Source: Acidobacteriota bacterium
GTDB lineage: Bacteria; Acidobacteriota; Thermoanaerobaculia; UBA5066; Gp7-AA6
Length of the DNA stretch: 64,000 nt
Direction: 5' to 3'
Assembly (NCBI GenBank): GCA_027307335.1
Contig: DAHUXD010000060.1
Location: 117,347-181,346 of the forward strand
Part shown: positions 53,461-62,103 of the stretch, piece by piece
How the letters are laid out: each line of letters begins with the position of its first letter
Numbering within the stretch: the stretch's first letter is position 1
Notes under the pieces: model-generated
The model's database searches: none
What the model was told of the DNA's origin: nothing
What the model saw: the letters and a program-made list of their open reading frames with translations, nothing else
Program-made: the position numbers and the translations under genes

Positions 53461-54605
53461 GCGCCTCCCCGCAGGGCGGAGGCATACGTCGCCTCGTAGA
53501 AGTCGAAGGTGTCGTCGGCCGAGAAGAGGGCGCGGATCTCCTCGCGCGGCCGCCGGTAGCGCCCGGGATCGTCGAGCACCCGCAGGATCGCGCCGGCGAG
53601 GCCCGGCGCGTCGCCGATCGGCGCGATCTCGCCCATGCCCGTCAGAAGCACCGGCTGGCGCACGCCGGGCAGATCCGACGCGACGGACGGCACGCCGCGA
53701 AGCATCGCCTCAACCTGGACGAGGCCGAAGGACTCGGTCGCGTTGATCGACGGCAGCACGAGGACGTCGGCGAGCGTGAAGAGATCCCCGATCTCGTCCG
53801 GCGGCACGATCCCGGGCGCGACGAGCCCCGAGGCGGGGTCTTTCAGCAGCGGCCGGAGCCGCTCGAGCACGGTCTCGCCCGGAACGTCCCGCGCTCCCGC
53901 CATCAGCAGGACCGCGCCGGGGTATCGGCGGCGCACGGTCGCGAACGCGTCGACGAGCACGGGCAGGCCCTTCTCCTCGGCGAAGCGGCCGAGGAACAGG
54001 AGCACGGGTTCGCCGCGCACGCCGAAGCGCTCCCGCGCCTCTGCCTCGGTGCGCCCGGTCGCCGGCGGATCCGGGACCGGGGGACGCACCCAGCCGACCT
54101 TCTCGATGCGGCTGGCGAGCGGCCGCGTGTGCCGCGCGTAGTCCTCCGTGTACGTGACGATGCGCGTCGCGCGATCCAGCGCGAAGTCCTGCGAGGCGCG
54201 CGAGATCGCCTCCACCAGCCGCTCTGAGGCGGCCGGGCCCGTGTGGAGATCGCAGTGGAACGTCACGATGATCGGAACGCGGAGCGTCGCGGCGAGCCCC
54301 GAGAGGAAGATCGCGTTGACGAGGGGAGCGTGCAGGTGGAGCACGTCGGCCTTCGGGATCTCCGCCAGCGCGTCCGCGAGGATCGCCGGGGAGACGAGCG
54401 CCTTGCCGATCCGAGCCGCGACTGGAGCCCGCACGACGCCGACGCCGTTCTCCTCGGTCTCGATCGGAAGGTCGGGAAGATGCCGGTGGGTCAGCACGCG
54501 CACCGAGTGGCCGCGCCCGGCGAGGCCCTCGGCGAGGTGCTCCGCATAGAGCGTCAGCCCCGACACGTGCGGCCGGTAGTAGTCGATCGCCATGAGGATC
54601 TTCAT
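53457..54605 (-). CDS. Family 4 glycosyltransferase
   Basis: This 382-residue GT-B enzyme has the N-terminal PHVSGLTLYAEHLAEGLAGRGH loop and the C-terminal donor site LPSINATESFGLVQVEAMLRG, with the conserved E-F-G-x7-E arrangement of retaining GT4 enzymes. It transfers a sugar from a nucleotide donor on the cytoplasmic side. It is coupled by 4-bp overlaps both to the upstream DUF2298 gene and to the downstream methyltransferase gene. Confidence 0.92.
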   Translation of the reverse strand: MKILMAIDYYRPHVSGLTLYAEHLAEGLAGRGHSVRVLTHRHLPDLPIETEENGVGVVRAPVAARIGKALVSPAILADALAEIPKADVLHLHAPLVNAIFLSGLAATLRVPIIVTFHCDLHTGPAASERLVEAISRASQDFALDRATRIVTYTEDYARHTRPLASRIEKVGWVRPPVPDPPATGRTEAEARERFGVRGEPVLLFLGRFAEEKGLPVLVDAFATVRRRYPGAVLLMAGARDVPGETVLERLRPLLKDPASGLVAPGIVPPDEIGDLFTLADVLVLPSINATESFGLVQVEAMLRGVPSVASDLPGVRQPVLLTGMGEIAPIGDAPGLAGAILRVLDDPGRYRRPREEIRALFSADDTFDFYEATYASALRGGA

Positions 54606-56749
54606 TTCGGGCGCGCGACGGCGTAGACGGCGGTGCCCTCGGAGATGAAGACCGGATAGAGGAAGGAGAAGCCGGCGATCGCGGGATTCGTGCCGTAGGT
54701 GCGGCGCTCCATGTCGCCGACGACCACGAACGTGACGCCGTATCGCCGGAGGACCTCGGCCGCCACGCCCGGGTTCGGCGTCGTGTAGAAGAGCTTCACG
54801 CTCGCCTTGCGCTCCTCGACCTCCGCGGACCCGGAGCGCCACAGCCCCTCGTGGTTCGCCCAGCCCATGACGGTGGGGATTCCGGTGTGAGAGGAGATCC
54901 GGGCGAACTCGGAGTACGGGTCGCCCGAGGCTTCGAGGACGACCGACTTCACGGGAGCGTTCTTCAGCAGCCAGTCGATCGCCGCCGCGTCGCCCTTGTT
55001 GCGCCGGACGAGGGGGCCGTGCGCGTCGAGCGAGAGCGGCCCGTCCTTCTGGCGGAACCGCGACACGGCCGCGTTGATCGGCCACAGGCCGGCGAGGAGC
55101 ACGGCCGCGGCGAGGGCGGCGCGGAGCCACCGGCCCCGGCGCGCGGCGTCGAGCGCGCGCCCGGCGAAGACGGCGCCGCCGATCGCGAGGAGCGGCCAGG
55201 CCTGGTGGTAGAACTTGAAGATCGTGTTCATCCGCTGCAGGTCCTGGCCGTAGGTGTCCTTGAAGTAGATGAATTCGCAGCCGCCGACCATGCCGAGGCC
55301 GAGAAGGACGACGAAGGCGGCGAAGACCCCGTTCGGGTCGTCCGCCTCGCCCCGCAGCGCGCGCCACGCCGCCCGGGCGGCGAGGAAGGCGAGGAAGAGG
55401 ACGAGCGCCATCGCGGGGCGCGCCGACAGCAGGGCCGCGAGCACCGAGACGCCGGCGGCCACCGCGAGGCCGAGCTCCCGGGGGCGGCGCGCGTTTTCGG
55501 AGTCTTCGACGCCCCGTGGCCAGAGCCCGAGGAGGAGGACGAGAAAGATCAGACCCCACACGCCCAAAAACTCGAGCACGCCCGAGAACATCGTGGCGGC
55601 GCCGAGGCCGCGCTGCTCGAGCTGGAAGGACAGCGTGTACGGGAGGAAGAGAACGAGCGCGGCGACGAAGACCCCCGCGCCCTCGAGCGCGCCGCCGATC
55701 GCTCCGGAGAGGGAGAGGGAAGGGAGTCGGGCCCCGCGGGTCGCGCGGAAGGCGCCGCCGACGATGAGCAGGATCGCGAGCGCCGGGAGGTTCCAGAAGT
55801 TCGCCGCCCGGGCGGTGCCGGCGACGAGGGCCACGAGGATCATCACCGGCAGCTCGCGCCGCCACCCGGACTCGCGGCCCCGCTCGATCCAGCGTTGCGT
55901 CACGGCGAAGGCGGCGATGAAGTAGGGGAAGGCCAGCAGGTGCGGATGCAGGTCCGCGTGGAAGAACGTGAAGAACGGAAACTCGTTGATCGTCTTGAAG
56001 TTCTCGGGCCCGATGACGCGGGAGGCGTGCCAGTAGTCGAAGTCCGCCGCGAAGGGCGCGCTCCAGGCGTCGAGCGCTCCGGCCAGATTTCCGGCGAAGA
56101 CCGCGCCGAAGCCCGAGCCGAGGCCCACGCCGAGCCGCCCGCCGGACAGCCGCAGCCCCAGGCACGCCGCGGCCACGAACGAGGAGCCGGCGAAGGTGGC
56201 GATCGCCAGGTTGAACGCCGTCATCGGCGGCACGCCGGACAGCTTCGCCTGCGCCGCGGCGAGGAGGTATCCCCAGTAGTAGTAGTTGATCGTCTTGCCG
56301 CTCATCCAGGGATCGGCGGGCGGCATCCCCGGGTACCGCGCGAGGGAGTTTAAGAACGCGAGGTCCATGAACTTCTCGGCGCCGAGGATCGCGGGGCCGA
56401 AGGCGCGGATCAGCAGGAAGATCCCGGACGCGCCCCAGAAGAGGATCGCGGCGAGCTTCTCCTCGTCGCCCCACCACTCGGCGCGCGCCACGGCTCCCTC
56501 CGGCGCGCGGCGGCGGAGGAGAAGCGAGGCGGCCCCGATCGCCGCGAGCGCGAGCAGGAGCGTGGCGCGCTGGAATCCGAACGACGTCGCGAGCGAGAGA
56601 AGCCACGCGAGGTAGGCGACGGCGGCGAGACCGATCGGGCGCGAGAGCAGCGCGGCGTCGCGCCGGTTGCCGAAGAACGCGCGCAGGGGCGGCAGGATGG
56701 CGAGGCCCGCGAGCTCGGTCGCGAGGGCCCATGCCAGAATGTGCGCCAT
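54602..56749 (-). CDS. DUF2298 (YYY-type) polytopic membrane protein
   Basis: This 715-residue inner-membrane protein has the DUF2298 landmarks: GAEKFMDLAFLNSLARYPGMP, INYYYWGYLLAA, INEFPFFTFFHADLHPHLLA, TYGQDLQRMNTIFKFYHQAW. It is a simpler paralogue of the DUF2298 part of the giant fusion downstream. Family members are thought to be glycosyltransferase-like. It is the first gene of the eight-gene operon; a TACAAT box lies 11 nt before the ATG. Confidence 0.88.
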   Translation of the reverse strand: MAHILAWALATELAGLAILPPLRAFFGNRRDAALLSRPIGLAAVAYLAWLLSLATSFGFQRATLLLALAAIGAASLLLRRRAPEGAVARAEWWGDEEKLAAILFWGASGIFLLIRAFGPAILGAEKFMDLAFLNSLARYPGMPPADPWMSGKTINYYYWGYLLAAAQAKLSGVPPMTAFNLAIATFAGSSFVAAACLGLRLSGGRLGVGLGSGFGAVFAGNLAGALDAWSAPFAADFDYWHASRVIGPENFKTINEFPFFTFFHADLHPHLLAFPYFIAAFAVTQRWIERGRESGWRRELPVMILVALVAGTARAANFWNLPALAILLIVGGAFRATRGARLPSLSLSGAIGGALEGAGVFVAALVLFLPYTLSFQLEQRGLGAATMFSGVLEFLGVWGLIFLVLLLGLWPRGVEDSENARRPRELGLAVAAGVSVLAALLSARPAMALVLFLAFLAARAAWRALRGEADDPNGVFAAFVVLLGLGMVGGCEFIYFKDTYGQDLQRMNTIFKFYHQAWPLLAIGGAVFAGRALDAARRGRWLRAALAAAVLLAGLWPINAAVSRFRQKDGPLSLDAHGPLVRRNKGDAAAIDWLLKNAPVKSVVLEASGDPYSEFARISSHTGIPTVMGWANHEGLWRSGSAEVEERKASVKLFYTTPNPGVAAEVLRRYGVTFVVVGDMERRTYGTNPAIAGFSFLYPVFISEGTAVYAVARPK

Positions 56750-56760
56750 GCGGTTGGCTC

Positions 56761-56766
56761 ATTGTA
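56761..56766 (-). promoter_or_regulatory. Putative -10 box of the eight-gene surface-glycan operon
   Basis: TACAAT on the minus strand ends 11 nt before the ATG at 56749. It is the only convincing promoter seen upstream of the chain of genes running to 41965. Confidence 0.42.
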
Positions 56767-56818
56767 GACGAGCGGCCCCGTTTTCCCGCCGTCCCGCGCG
56801 CCTCCCCGCGTCCTCCCG

Positions 56819-57742
56819 GTGAGCGATCGCATTCCGTTTCGCGCGTCGCCGATGCTCGCGACCCTCGTCGGAGAGCCCTTCGACCGGCCGGGATGGACCT
56901 ACGAGGAGAAGTACGACGGCTACCGGATCCTCGCGTACAAGGAGGGAGCGCGCGTGCGCCTCTTCTCCCGCAACGACAAGGACCGCACCGACTCGTTCCG
57001 CGACGTCGCGACGGCGATCGCGCTTCTCCCGGACCGCACGCTGCTTCTCGACGGCGAGGCGGTCGTCTTCGACCGCAGGGGCGTTTCGCGCTTCCAGCTT
57101 CTCCAGCGCGGCGGCGAGAGCGCCTTCGCGGTGTTCGACTGCCTCTACCGCAACGGCCGCGACCTGCGCGCCGAGCCGCTCTCGGCGCGCCGCGCGGAGG
57201 CGGGGGCGGCGCTCCGCGGCGCTCCCGAGCGCCTGTTCCTGTCGCGCCGCCTCGCCGCAAACGGGCTCGCCGCGTACCGCGAGGCGAAGCGCCGCGGCTT
57301 CGAAGGACTGGTCGCGAAGGACCTGTCCTCGCGCTACGAGGGGCGGCGCAGCACGCGGTGGCTGAAGGTGAAGGTCCACCAGGAGGAGGAGCTCGTCGTC
57401 GGCGGGTACACGCCGCCGAAGGGGTCCCGCGAGAACCTGGGGGCGCTCCTCCTCGGCGCGTACCGGGGGCGCGACCTCGTCTACGTCGGCAAGGTGGGGA
57501 CGGGGTTCGCGGCGGACACGCTCGCGGCGCTGGCGAAGGCGTTTCGGCCGCTCGTCCGCGAGAAGCCGCCCTTCGCGAATCCCCCCCGCGAGAAGGGCGC
57601 GATCTGGATCGCGCCGCGCCTCGTCGCCCAAATCGCATTCCAGGAATGGACCGCGGACGGGAAGCTGCGGCAGCCCGTGTTCCTGGGGCTCCGCGACGAC
57701 AAGAAGCCCTCGGAATGCCGGCTGCCGGCGCGGTTCGCGTAG
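56819..57742 (+). CDS. Stand-alone LigD-type ATP-dependent DNA ligase
   Basis: This 307-residue protein consists only of the ligase adenylation and OB-fold parts of LigD-type enzymes. The nucleotidyl lysine is K31 (EEKYDGYRIL); LDGEAVVF and FEGLVAKDLSSRYEGRRS supply further motifs, and WLKVKV is motif V. It lacks phosphoesterase and polymerase domains. It may serve as a backup end-joining or repair ligase beside the full LigD at 20-22.5 kb. GTG 56819 matches the conserved N-terminus. It lies 10 bp before the radical SAM gene. Confidence 0.9.
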   Translation: MSDRIPFRASPMLATLVGEPFDRPGWTYEEKYDGYRILAYKEGARVRLFSRNDKDRTDSFRDVATAIALLPDRTLLLDGEAVVFDRRGVSRFQLLQRGGESAFAVFDCLYRNGRDLRAEPLSARRAEAGAALRGAPERLFLSRRLAANGLAAYREAKRRGFEGLVAKDLSSRYEGRRSTRWLKVKVHQEEELVVGGYTPPKGSRENLGALLLGAYRGRDLVYVGKVGTGFAADTLAALAKAFRPLVREKPPFANPPREKGAIWIAPRLVAQIAFQEWTADGKLRQPVFLGLRDDKKPSECRLPARFA

Positions 57743-57752
57743 ACTCGTCGCG

Positions 57753-58763
57753 ATGTTCGAGCCGGGGTACCGGAGGCTCCTCGAGACGAGAGAGCTCGAG
57801 GAGCGGGTCGAGAAACTCTACGCGCTGCTCCGCGCGTGCACGGTCTGTCCGCGCGACTGCGGCAACGACCGTCTCGCCGGAGTGCTCGCCTCCTGCGCGT
57901 CCGGCGAGCGGCCGATCGTCTCCGCGCACACCGCCCACTTCGGCGAGGAGCCGTGCCTCTCGGGCACGCGCGGCGCCGGCAACATCTTCTTCGGCAACTG
58001 CAACCTGCGCTGCGTCTATTGCCAGAACTACCAGATCAGCCAGGACTACCCGCTGCAGAAGTTCAACGAGGTGTCCGTCGAGCGCGTCGCGGAGATGGCG
58101 CTCGCGCTCCAGGAGCGGGGCTGCCACAACATCGGCTTCGTCTCGCCGACGCACTTCGCCCCTCAGATGGCGAGGGCGATCCTCCTCGCGGCGCGCGCGG
58201 GGCTCCGGCTGCCGATCGTGTACAACACGAACGCCTACGACTCGGTCGAGGTGCTGCGGCTCCTCGAGGGCGTCGTGGACGTCTACCTCCCGGACTTCAA
58301 GTACGCGGACACGGGCGCCGGCTCGCTCTACTCGAAGGTCCCCGACTATCCCGCGCGCGCCCGCGCCGCGCTCCTCGAGATGTTCCGCCAGAAGGGCTCG
58401 CGGCTCGACCTCGACGAGGACGGCCTCCTGCGCGGCGGGCTGCTCGTGCGGGTGCTCGTTCTCCCGAACGGCGCGGCCGGGGTCGGAGAGACCCTCGCGT
58501 GGATCGCCGAAACGCTCTCCCCACGGGTCGCGATCTCGCTGATGGCCCAGTACTACCCGATCCACCGCGCCGCGTCGAACGAGAAGTACGCCGCGCTCTC
58601 GCGCTCGATCACGGCCGAGGAGTGGGAGGAGGCCCTGGCCGCGCTCGAGGCGAACGGACTGACGAACGGGTATCAGCAGGAGCTCGAGACGGCCGGCAAG
58701 TACTACCGGCCCGACTTCCGGGACCCGGAGACGCCGTTCCGGGACATCCGGGACTTTCGGTAA
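57753..58763 (+). CDS. Radical SAM protein, PflX/PflA-like
   Basis: This 336-residue protein has an N-terminal CPRDCG...C cysteine region, then the radical SAM motif CNLRCVYC (C83, C87, C90) followed by QNYQIS, typical of the PflX/AmmeMemoRadiSam-related group labelled 'pyruvate formate-lyase activating-like'. No glycyl-radical enzyme lies nearby, so the substrate is unknown. The stop codon TAA (58761-58763) is the first three bases of a 40-bp tandem repeat. Confidence 0.85.
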   Translation: MFEPGYRRLLETRELEERVEKLYALLRACTVCPRDCGNDRLAGVLASCASGERPIVSAHTAHFGEEPCLSGTRGAGNIFFGNCNLRCVYCQNYQISQDYPLQKFNEVSVERVAEMALALQERGCHNIGFVSPTHFAPQMARAILLAARAGLRLPIVYNTNAYDSVEVLRLLEGVVDVYLPDFKYADTGAGSLYSKVPDYPARARAALLEMFRQKGSRLDLDEDGLLRGGLLVRVLVLPNGAAGVGETLAWIAETLSPRVAISLMAQYYPIHRAASNEKYAALSRSITAEEWEEALAALEANGLTNGYQQELETAGKYYRPDFRDPETPFRDIRDFR

Positions 58764-58843
58764 GGCGCGGGGTCAGGCTGAAGCCTGCCCCCGGTCTGTT
58801 CAGTAAGGTGCGGGGTCAGGCTGAAGCCTGCCCCCGGTCTGTT
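58761..58843. repeat. Tandem pair of 40-bp palindromic repeat units
   Basis: The units 58761-58800 and 58804-58843 differ at one base and are separated by CAG. Each holds an imperfect hairpin, GGGGTCAGGCTGAAGCCTGC onward (58769-58792 in unit 1), with about ten pairs and one mismatch. The first unit supplies the stop codon of the PflX-like gene. Confidence 0.88.
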
Positions 58844-58881
58844 AAACTAGCAGTTCGCCGGGAGGCGAAGGTATCGTGCGC

Positions 58882-58915
58882 GGGCCGGGGTTCAGTGCCC
58901 CGGCCCTGTTCTTTC
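58882..58915 (+). terminator. Strong hairpin between convergent genes, likely terminator for the plus-strand unit
   Basis: GGGCCGGGG (58882-58890) pairs perfectly with CCCCGGCCC (58898-58906) around a 7-nt loop, followed by TGTTCTTTCC. One arm lies inside the last codons of the convergent lipoprotein gene, whose stop codon lies in the loop. Confidence 0.6.
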
Positions 58916-59734
58916 CGGGAACGGCAGCGGCTCGCACGCGTTGACCACCGCCGTCTCGAATCCCGTCGCGATCGTGAAGGTCGTCGCGGCGAGCGACTTC
59001 CCGCCGGCCCTCAGCTGCAGCGCGTAATCCCCCGCGGCATGGAAGAAGCGTCCGGTCCGGACCGTCTCGCGCACCTCGACCGGCGGGGCCGCCGCCGGAA
59101 TCGCGAGCAGGACCCTCTCCCCGCCTCCCGGCGCGACCGCGACGATCGACGCGCCGCCCTCCGCGGCCGCGCTCCCGACGTGCGCCACCAGCGTGACGCG
59201 GTCGACGCTGCCCGCGAGCTGCCATCGCGCCTCCCGCGGCTCTCCGCCGGCCACGAAGACGCGCAGCGCGTCGAAGGGAGGCTCGTTCTTGAGCTTGCGG
59301 ACGAGGCCGATCGGGACCGCGATCACGCCCCGGACCGCGACGGGGTTGCCCTCGATCGAACCGGGCGAGAAGCGCGACCGCTCGAGCGACGACTGCGCGA
59401 ACGGCGCGAGCGGGCCGACGGCGGCGGCGACGAGGCGCGTCTCCTTCAGGGCGCCGGTCCTGTCCACGACGATCTCCTCCGTGACGTCGCCTCCGAGCCG
59501 CGCCGCCGTCCACGTCGGCGGGAGCGAGGCCGATACGGCGGTCACCATCTGCGGCGGCGCGAAGCCGGGGCAGGCGGGCGCGGCGACCTTCGCGGACGGG
59601 GCGGTCGCGCATCCGAGCGCGGCGGCGAGCGCCGCGAACGAAGCGCCCGCGGCGAGGAGACGCCGCGTCGAAGCGGGTGCCGAGCGAAGGGAGGGACCGG
59701 CTTCGAACGAAGACACGACGGCGAGGCGGCTCAC
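58892..59734 (-). CDS. Putative lipoprotein with a TonB-C-terminus-like domain
   Basis: This 280-residue protein has a lipobox ending at Cys42 (LAAALGC). Residues about 55-150 (VTEEIVVDRTGALKETRLV, SSLERSRFSPG) resemble the C-terminal fold of TonB-family proteins, and the rest is beta-rich. The GTG at 59734 overlaps the upstream TonB-domain gene stop by 4 bp. The first 30 or so residues before the hydrophobic core come from a 64-bp dispersed repeat, giving an unusually long n-region for the signal peptide. No closer start codon is available. The function is unknown. Confidence 0.72.
   Translation of the reverse strand: MSRLAVVSSFEAGPSLRSAPASTRRLLAAGASFAALAAALGCATAPSAKVAAPACPGFAPPQMVTAVSASLPPTWTAARLGGDVTEEIVVDRTGALKETRLVAAAVGPLAPFAQSSLERSRFSPGSIEGNPVAVRGVIAVPIGLVRKLKNEPPFDALRVFVAGGEPREARWQLAGSVDRVTLVAHVGSAAAEGGASIVAVAPGGGERVLLAIPAAAPPVEVRETVRTGRFFHAAGDYALQLRAGGKSLAATTFTIATGFETAVVNACEPLPFPERTGPGH
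59651..59714 (-). repeat. Copy B of a dispersed in-frame coding repeat
   Basis: These 64 bp align without gaps to 50798-50861 with 12 mismatches. The encoded peptide SSFEAGPSLRSAPASTRR is read in the same frame as in copy A. It lies between the start codon and the hydrophobic core of the lipoprotein signal peptide. Confidence 0.7.
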
Positions 59735-60483
59735 GCCTTCGGGACGAACGGGAAGTGGGCGGGGTCGCGGGCGAGCCAGAACTGTCCGCCGCCCACTCCC
59801 TTCCCCTCGACCTTGAACAGGAGCCCCCAGACGCCCTCCTCCCAGTCGCTGCCGATCTTCACGACGACGGGGATCCGGATCTCGGAGGCGCGGGCCGGAA
59901 CGAGCACCGGCGGCTGGAACACGGGGTAGGTCCTGCCCGAGGGCGCGCGCGCCTCGACGCTCACGGCGAACGTGCGATCGGCGGGATTGGGCGCGACGTC
60001 GACCACCGCCTCGGCACGCAGGGCGGGATCCTTTCCGAGCCGCAGCGGAAAGCCCTCGGGCGCCGTCGCCTTGCCCGACGCGTCCGCGGGCAGGACCGCG
60101 AGGTCGCCGAGGATCGGCCACGGGATGTCGCCGCGCCGGTCGCCCGGGATCCGGAAGCGCACCGCCGCGTTCAAGAAGATCTCGATCGGCTTGCCGTCTC
60201 GCATGGCCGGCTTGAACTCCCACGCGCGCACCGCCTGAAGCGCCGGCTGCTCGAAGTCCTTCTGCGTCGACCCGACGACCACGACGTCCAGGACGCGGCC
60301 GTGCTCGTCGATGCGCCCGATGAGGAGCACGTTGCCCTGCTGCTGCTGCTTCCAGAGGTCGTCCGGATAGGCGGGAGGCTGCTGCTTCACCTGCACCGCG
60401 CCGCGCGTCTGCGCGAGCGCGGCGACCGCCACGGCTAGAAAGGCCAGAGCGGCGCCGCCTCGCCGGAGGGATCGCTTCGTCAC
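59731..60483 (-). CDS. Secreted protein with TonB C-terminal domain
   Basis: This 250-residue protein has a signal peptide ([16 protein letters not shown]) followed at about residues 35-115 by a TonB-family C-terminal domain ([43 protein letters not shown]). The remainder is an unassigned beta-rich domain. It lacks the membrane anchor and proline-rich linker of true TonB, so it is more likely a periplasmic binding protein of this fold than an energy transducer. GTG 60483 overlaps the lipA stop by 4 bp. Confidence 0.78.
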   Translation of the reverse strand: MTKRSLRRGGAALAFLAVAVAALAQTRGAVQVKQQPPAYPDDLWKQQQQGNVLLIGRIDEHGRVLDVVVVGSTQKDFEQPALQAVRAWEFKPAMRDGKPIEIFLNAAVRFRIPGDRRGDIPWPILGDLAVLPADASGKATAPEGFPLRLGKDPALRAEAVVDVAPNPADRTFAVSVEARAPSGRTYPVFQPPVLVPARASEIRIPVVVKIGSDWEEGVWGLLFKVEGKGVGGGQFWLARDPAHFPFVPKA

Positions 60484-61403
60484 GCGGCCGGCCCCTCGAG
60501 GGCCCGGCGGGCGTGGTACGAGGAGCGCACGAGCGGTCCGGACTCGACGCGGACGAAGCCCATCGCCTCGCCGGCGCGGCGCAGCGATGCGAACTCCTCC
60601 GGCGTCCAGTAGCGCTCGACCGGCAGCCGCCTCTCGTAGGGCTGGAGGTACTGGCCGATCGTCGCGATGTCGCAGCCGGCGGCGCGGAGGTCCTCCAGCA
60701 CCCGGACGACCTCGTCGAACGTCTCGCCGAGCCCCACCATCACGCCCGACTTCGTGCGCATCGCGGGCCGGTCCCGGTCGCGGCGCGCGGCGGCGCGGCG
60801 GAGCAGCGCGAGCGACTGCGCGTACCCGGCGTCGGGGCGGACGCGCCGATAGAGGCGCTCCACCGTCTCCATGTTGTGGTTCAGGATCTCCGGGGCGGCG
60901 TCGAGCACGGTCTCGAGGGCGGCGGCGTCGCCCTGGAAGTCGGGGATCAGGACCTCGACGGTAATCTCTGGATTGCGCACACGAAGAGTTCGGATCGTCG
61001 CCGCGAAGTGCTCCGCGCCGCCGTCCGGGAGGTCGTCGCGGTTGACGGACGTGACGACCGCGTGCGAGAGGCCGAGCTCCGCCGCGGCCTCGGCGACGCG
61101 CGCCGGCTCCTCGGAATCGAGGCCGCCCGGGCGGCCCTTGCCCACGGCGCAGAAGCCGCAGTGGCGCGTGCAGACGTCGCCCATCAGCATGAACGTCGCC
61201 GTGCGCTCGCGCGCCCAGCACTCGTGGATGTTCGGGCAGCGCGCCTCCTCGCACACGGTGACGAGCGAGAGGCGGCGCATCATGCGCCGCACGTCCTCGT
61301 ACTCGCCGGTCGTGTTGAGGCGCACCTTCAGCCACTCGGGCCGGTCGAGGCGCGTCGCCCGCGGCACCTCGGGCGTCCCGTGCACGGGAAGGTCCGTCTT
61401 CAC
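60480..61403 (-). CDS. lipA: Lipoyl synthase
   Basis: This 307-residue radical SAM enzyme inserts two sulfurs into octanoyl groups on carrier proteins. Both cluster motifs are intact: the auxiliary cluster [12 protein letters not shown] (C51, C56, C62) and the radical [11 protein letters not shown] (C78, C82, C85). The C-terminal RSSYHA supplies the conserved serine ligand. GTG 61403 overlaps the lipB stop by 4 bp. Confidence 0.96.
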   Translation of the reverse strand: MKTDLPVHGTPEVPRATRLDRPEWLKVRLNTTGEYEDVRRMMRRLSLVTVCEEARCPNIHECWARERTATFMLMGDVCTRHCGFCAVGKGRPGGLDSEEPARVAEAAAELGLSHAVVTSVNRDDLPDGGAEHFAATIRTLRVRNPEITVEVLIPDFQGDAAALETVLDAAPEILNHNMETVERLYRRVRPDAGYAQSLALLRRAAARRDRDRPAMRTKSGVMVGLGETFDEVVRVLEDLRAAGCDIATIGQYLQPYERRLPVERYWTPEEFASLRRAGEAMGFVRVESGPLVRSSYHARRALEGPAA

Positions 61404-62086
61404 GGCTCGATTATCTCGCGGCCGAAGACGTCGCCGAAATGCCGCGCGACAGCGCCGGCGAAGTCCCTCGGGCGGAGGCGCCGCCCCGTGCAGCGCTCGA
61501 TCGAAGTCACGCCGCCGTCGGTGATGCCGCACGGCACGATGCCCGCGAAGAACGCGAGCGGCTCGTCGGTGACGTTCAGCGCGAAGCCGTGCGTCGTGAT
61601 CCACCGCGAGAGGTGGACGCCGATCGCCGCGATCTTGTCGTTGCCGACCCAGACGGACGTGACGCGCTCCCGCCGGTCCGAGCGCGCCGCGGAGACGCCG
61701 AGGTCTGCCAGCGCGCGGATCAGGACCTCCTCGAGATCCGTGACGTAGCGCTTCACGTCGCGCCGGGCGGGGGAGAGGTTCACGATCGGATAGCCGACGA
61801 GCTGTCCGGGCCCGTGGTACGTCACCTTGCCGCCGCGGTCGGTCTCGCGCAGCGCGATGCCGAGCTCACGGCGCCGGTCCTCGGAGAAGAGGACGTCCGC
61901 CGCGCTCGCGTTGCGGCCGAGGGTGAAGACGGGGTCGTGCTCGAGAAGGAGGAGTCGGTCGGGCTCGCCCGCCGCGACGCGCGCGGCCGCGGCGCGCTGG
62001 AGCGCCCGCGCATCGTCGTAGGGGATCCGGCCGAGCCACTCGACGAGGAGCGGCGCGGCGGGTCCGGCGGCGAGGCTCTCCACCAT
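61400..62086 (-). CDS. lipB: Lipoyl(octanoyl) transferase
   Basis: This 228-residue enzyme moves octanoyl from acyl carrier protein to E2 and GcvH proteins. It has [16 protein letters not shown], the catalytic lysine K151 in NDKIAAIGV and the nucleophile C186 in [15 protein letters not shown] 62086 gives the normal family length. It works with lipA downstream and supplies the E2 protein encoded 1.1 kb upstream. Confidence 0.96.
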   Translation of the reverse strand: MVESLAAGPAAPLLVEWLGRIPYDDARALQRAAAARVAAGEPDRLLLLEHDPVFTLGRNASAADVLFSEDRRRELGIALRETDRGGKVTYHGPGQLVGYPIVNLSPARRDVKRYVTDLEEVLIRALADLGVSAARSDRRERVTSVWVGNDKIAAIGVHLSRWITTHGFALNVTDEPLAFFAGIVPCGITDGGVTSIERCTGRRLRPRDFAGAVARHFGDVFGREIIEP

Positions 62087-62103
62087 GCGTTCGAGTCTAA
62101 CGC

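Noticed and set aside
53457..58565. A 1,702-codon minus-strand open frame
   Set aside because: Only 53457-54605 (GT4) is real. The upstream part is antisense to the PflX-like and ligase genes and out of frame with the DUF2298 gene.
59731..60483. Calling this gene tonB
   Set aside because: It has only the C-terminal fold behind a signal peptide, without a retained transmembrane anchor or proline-rich linker.
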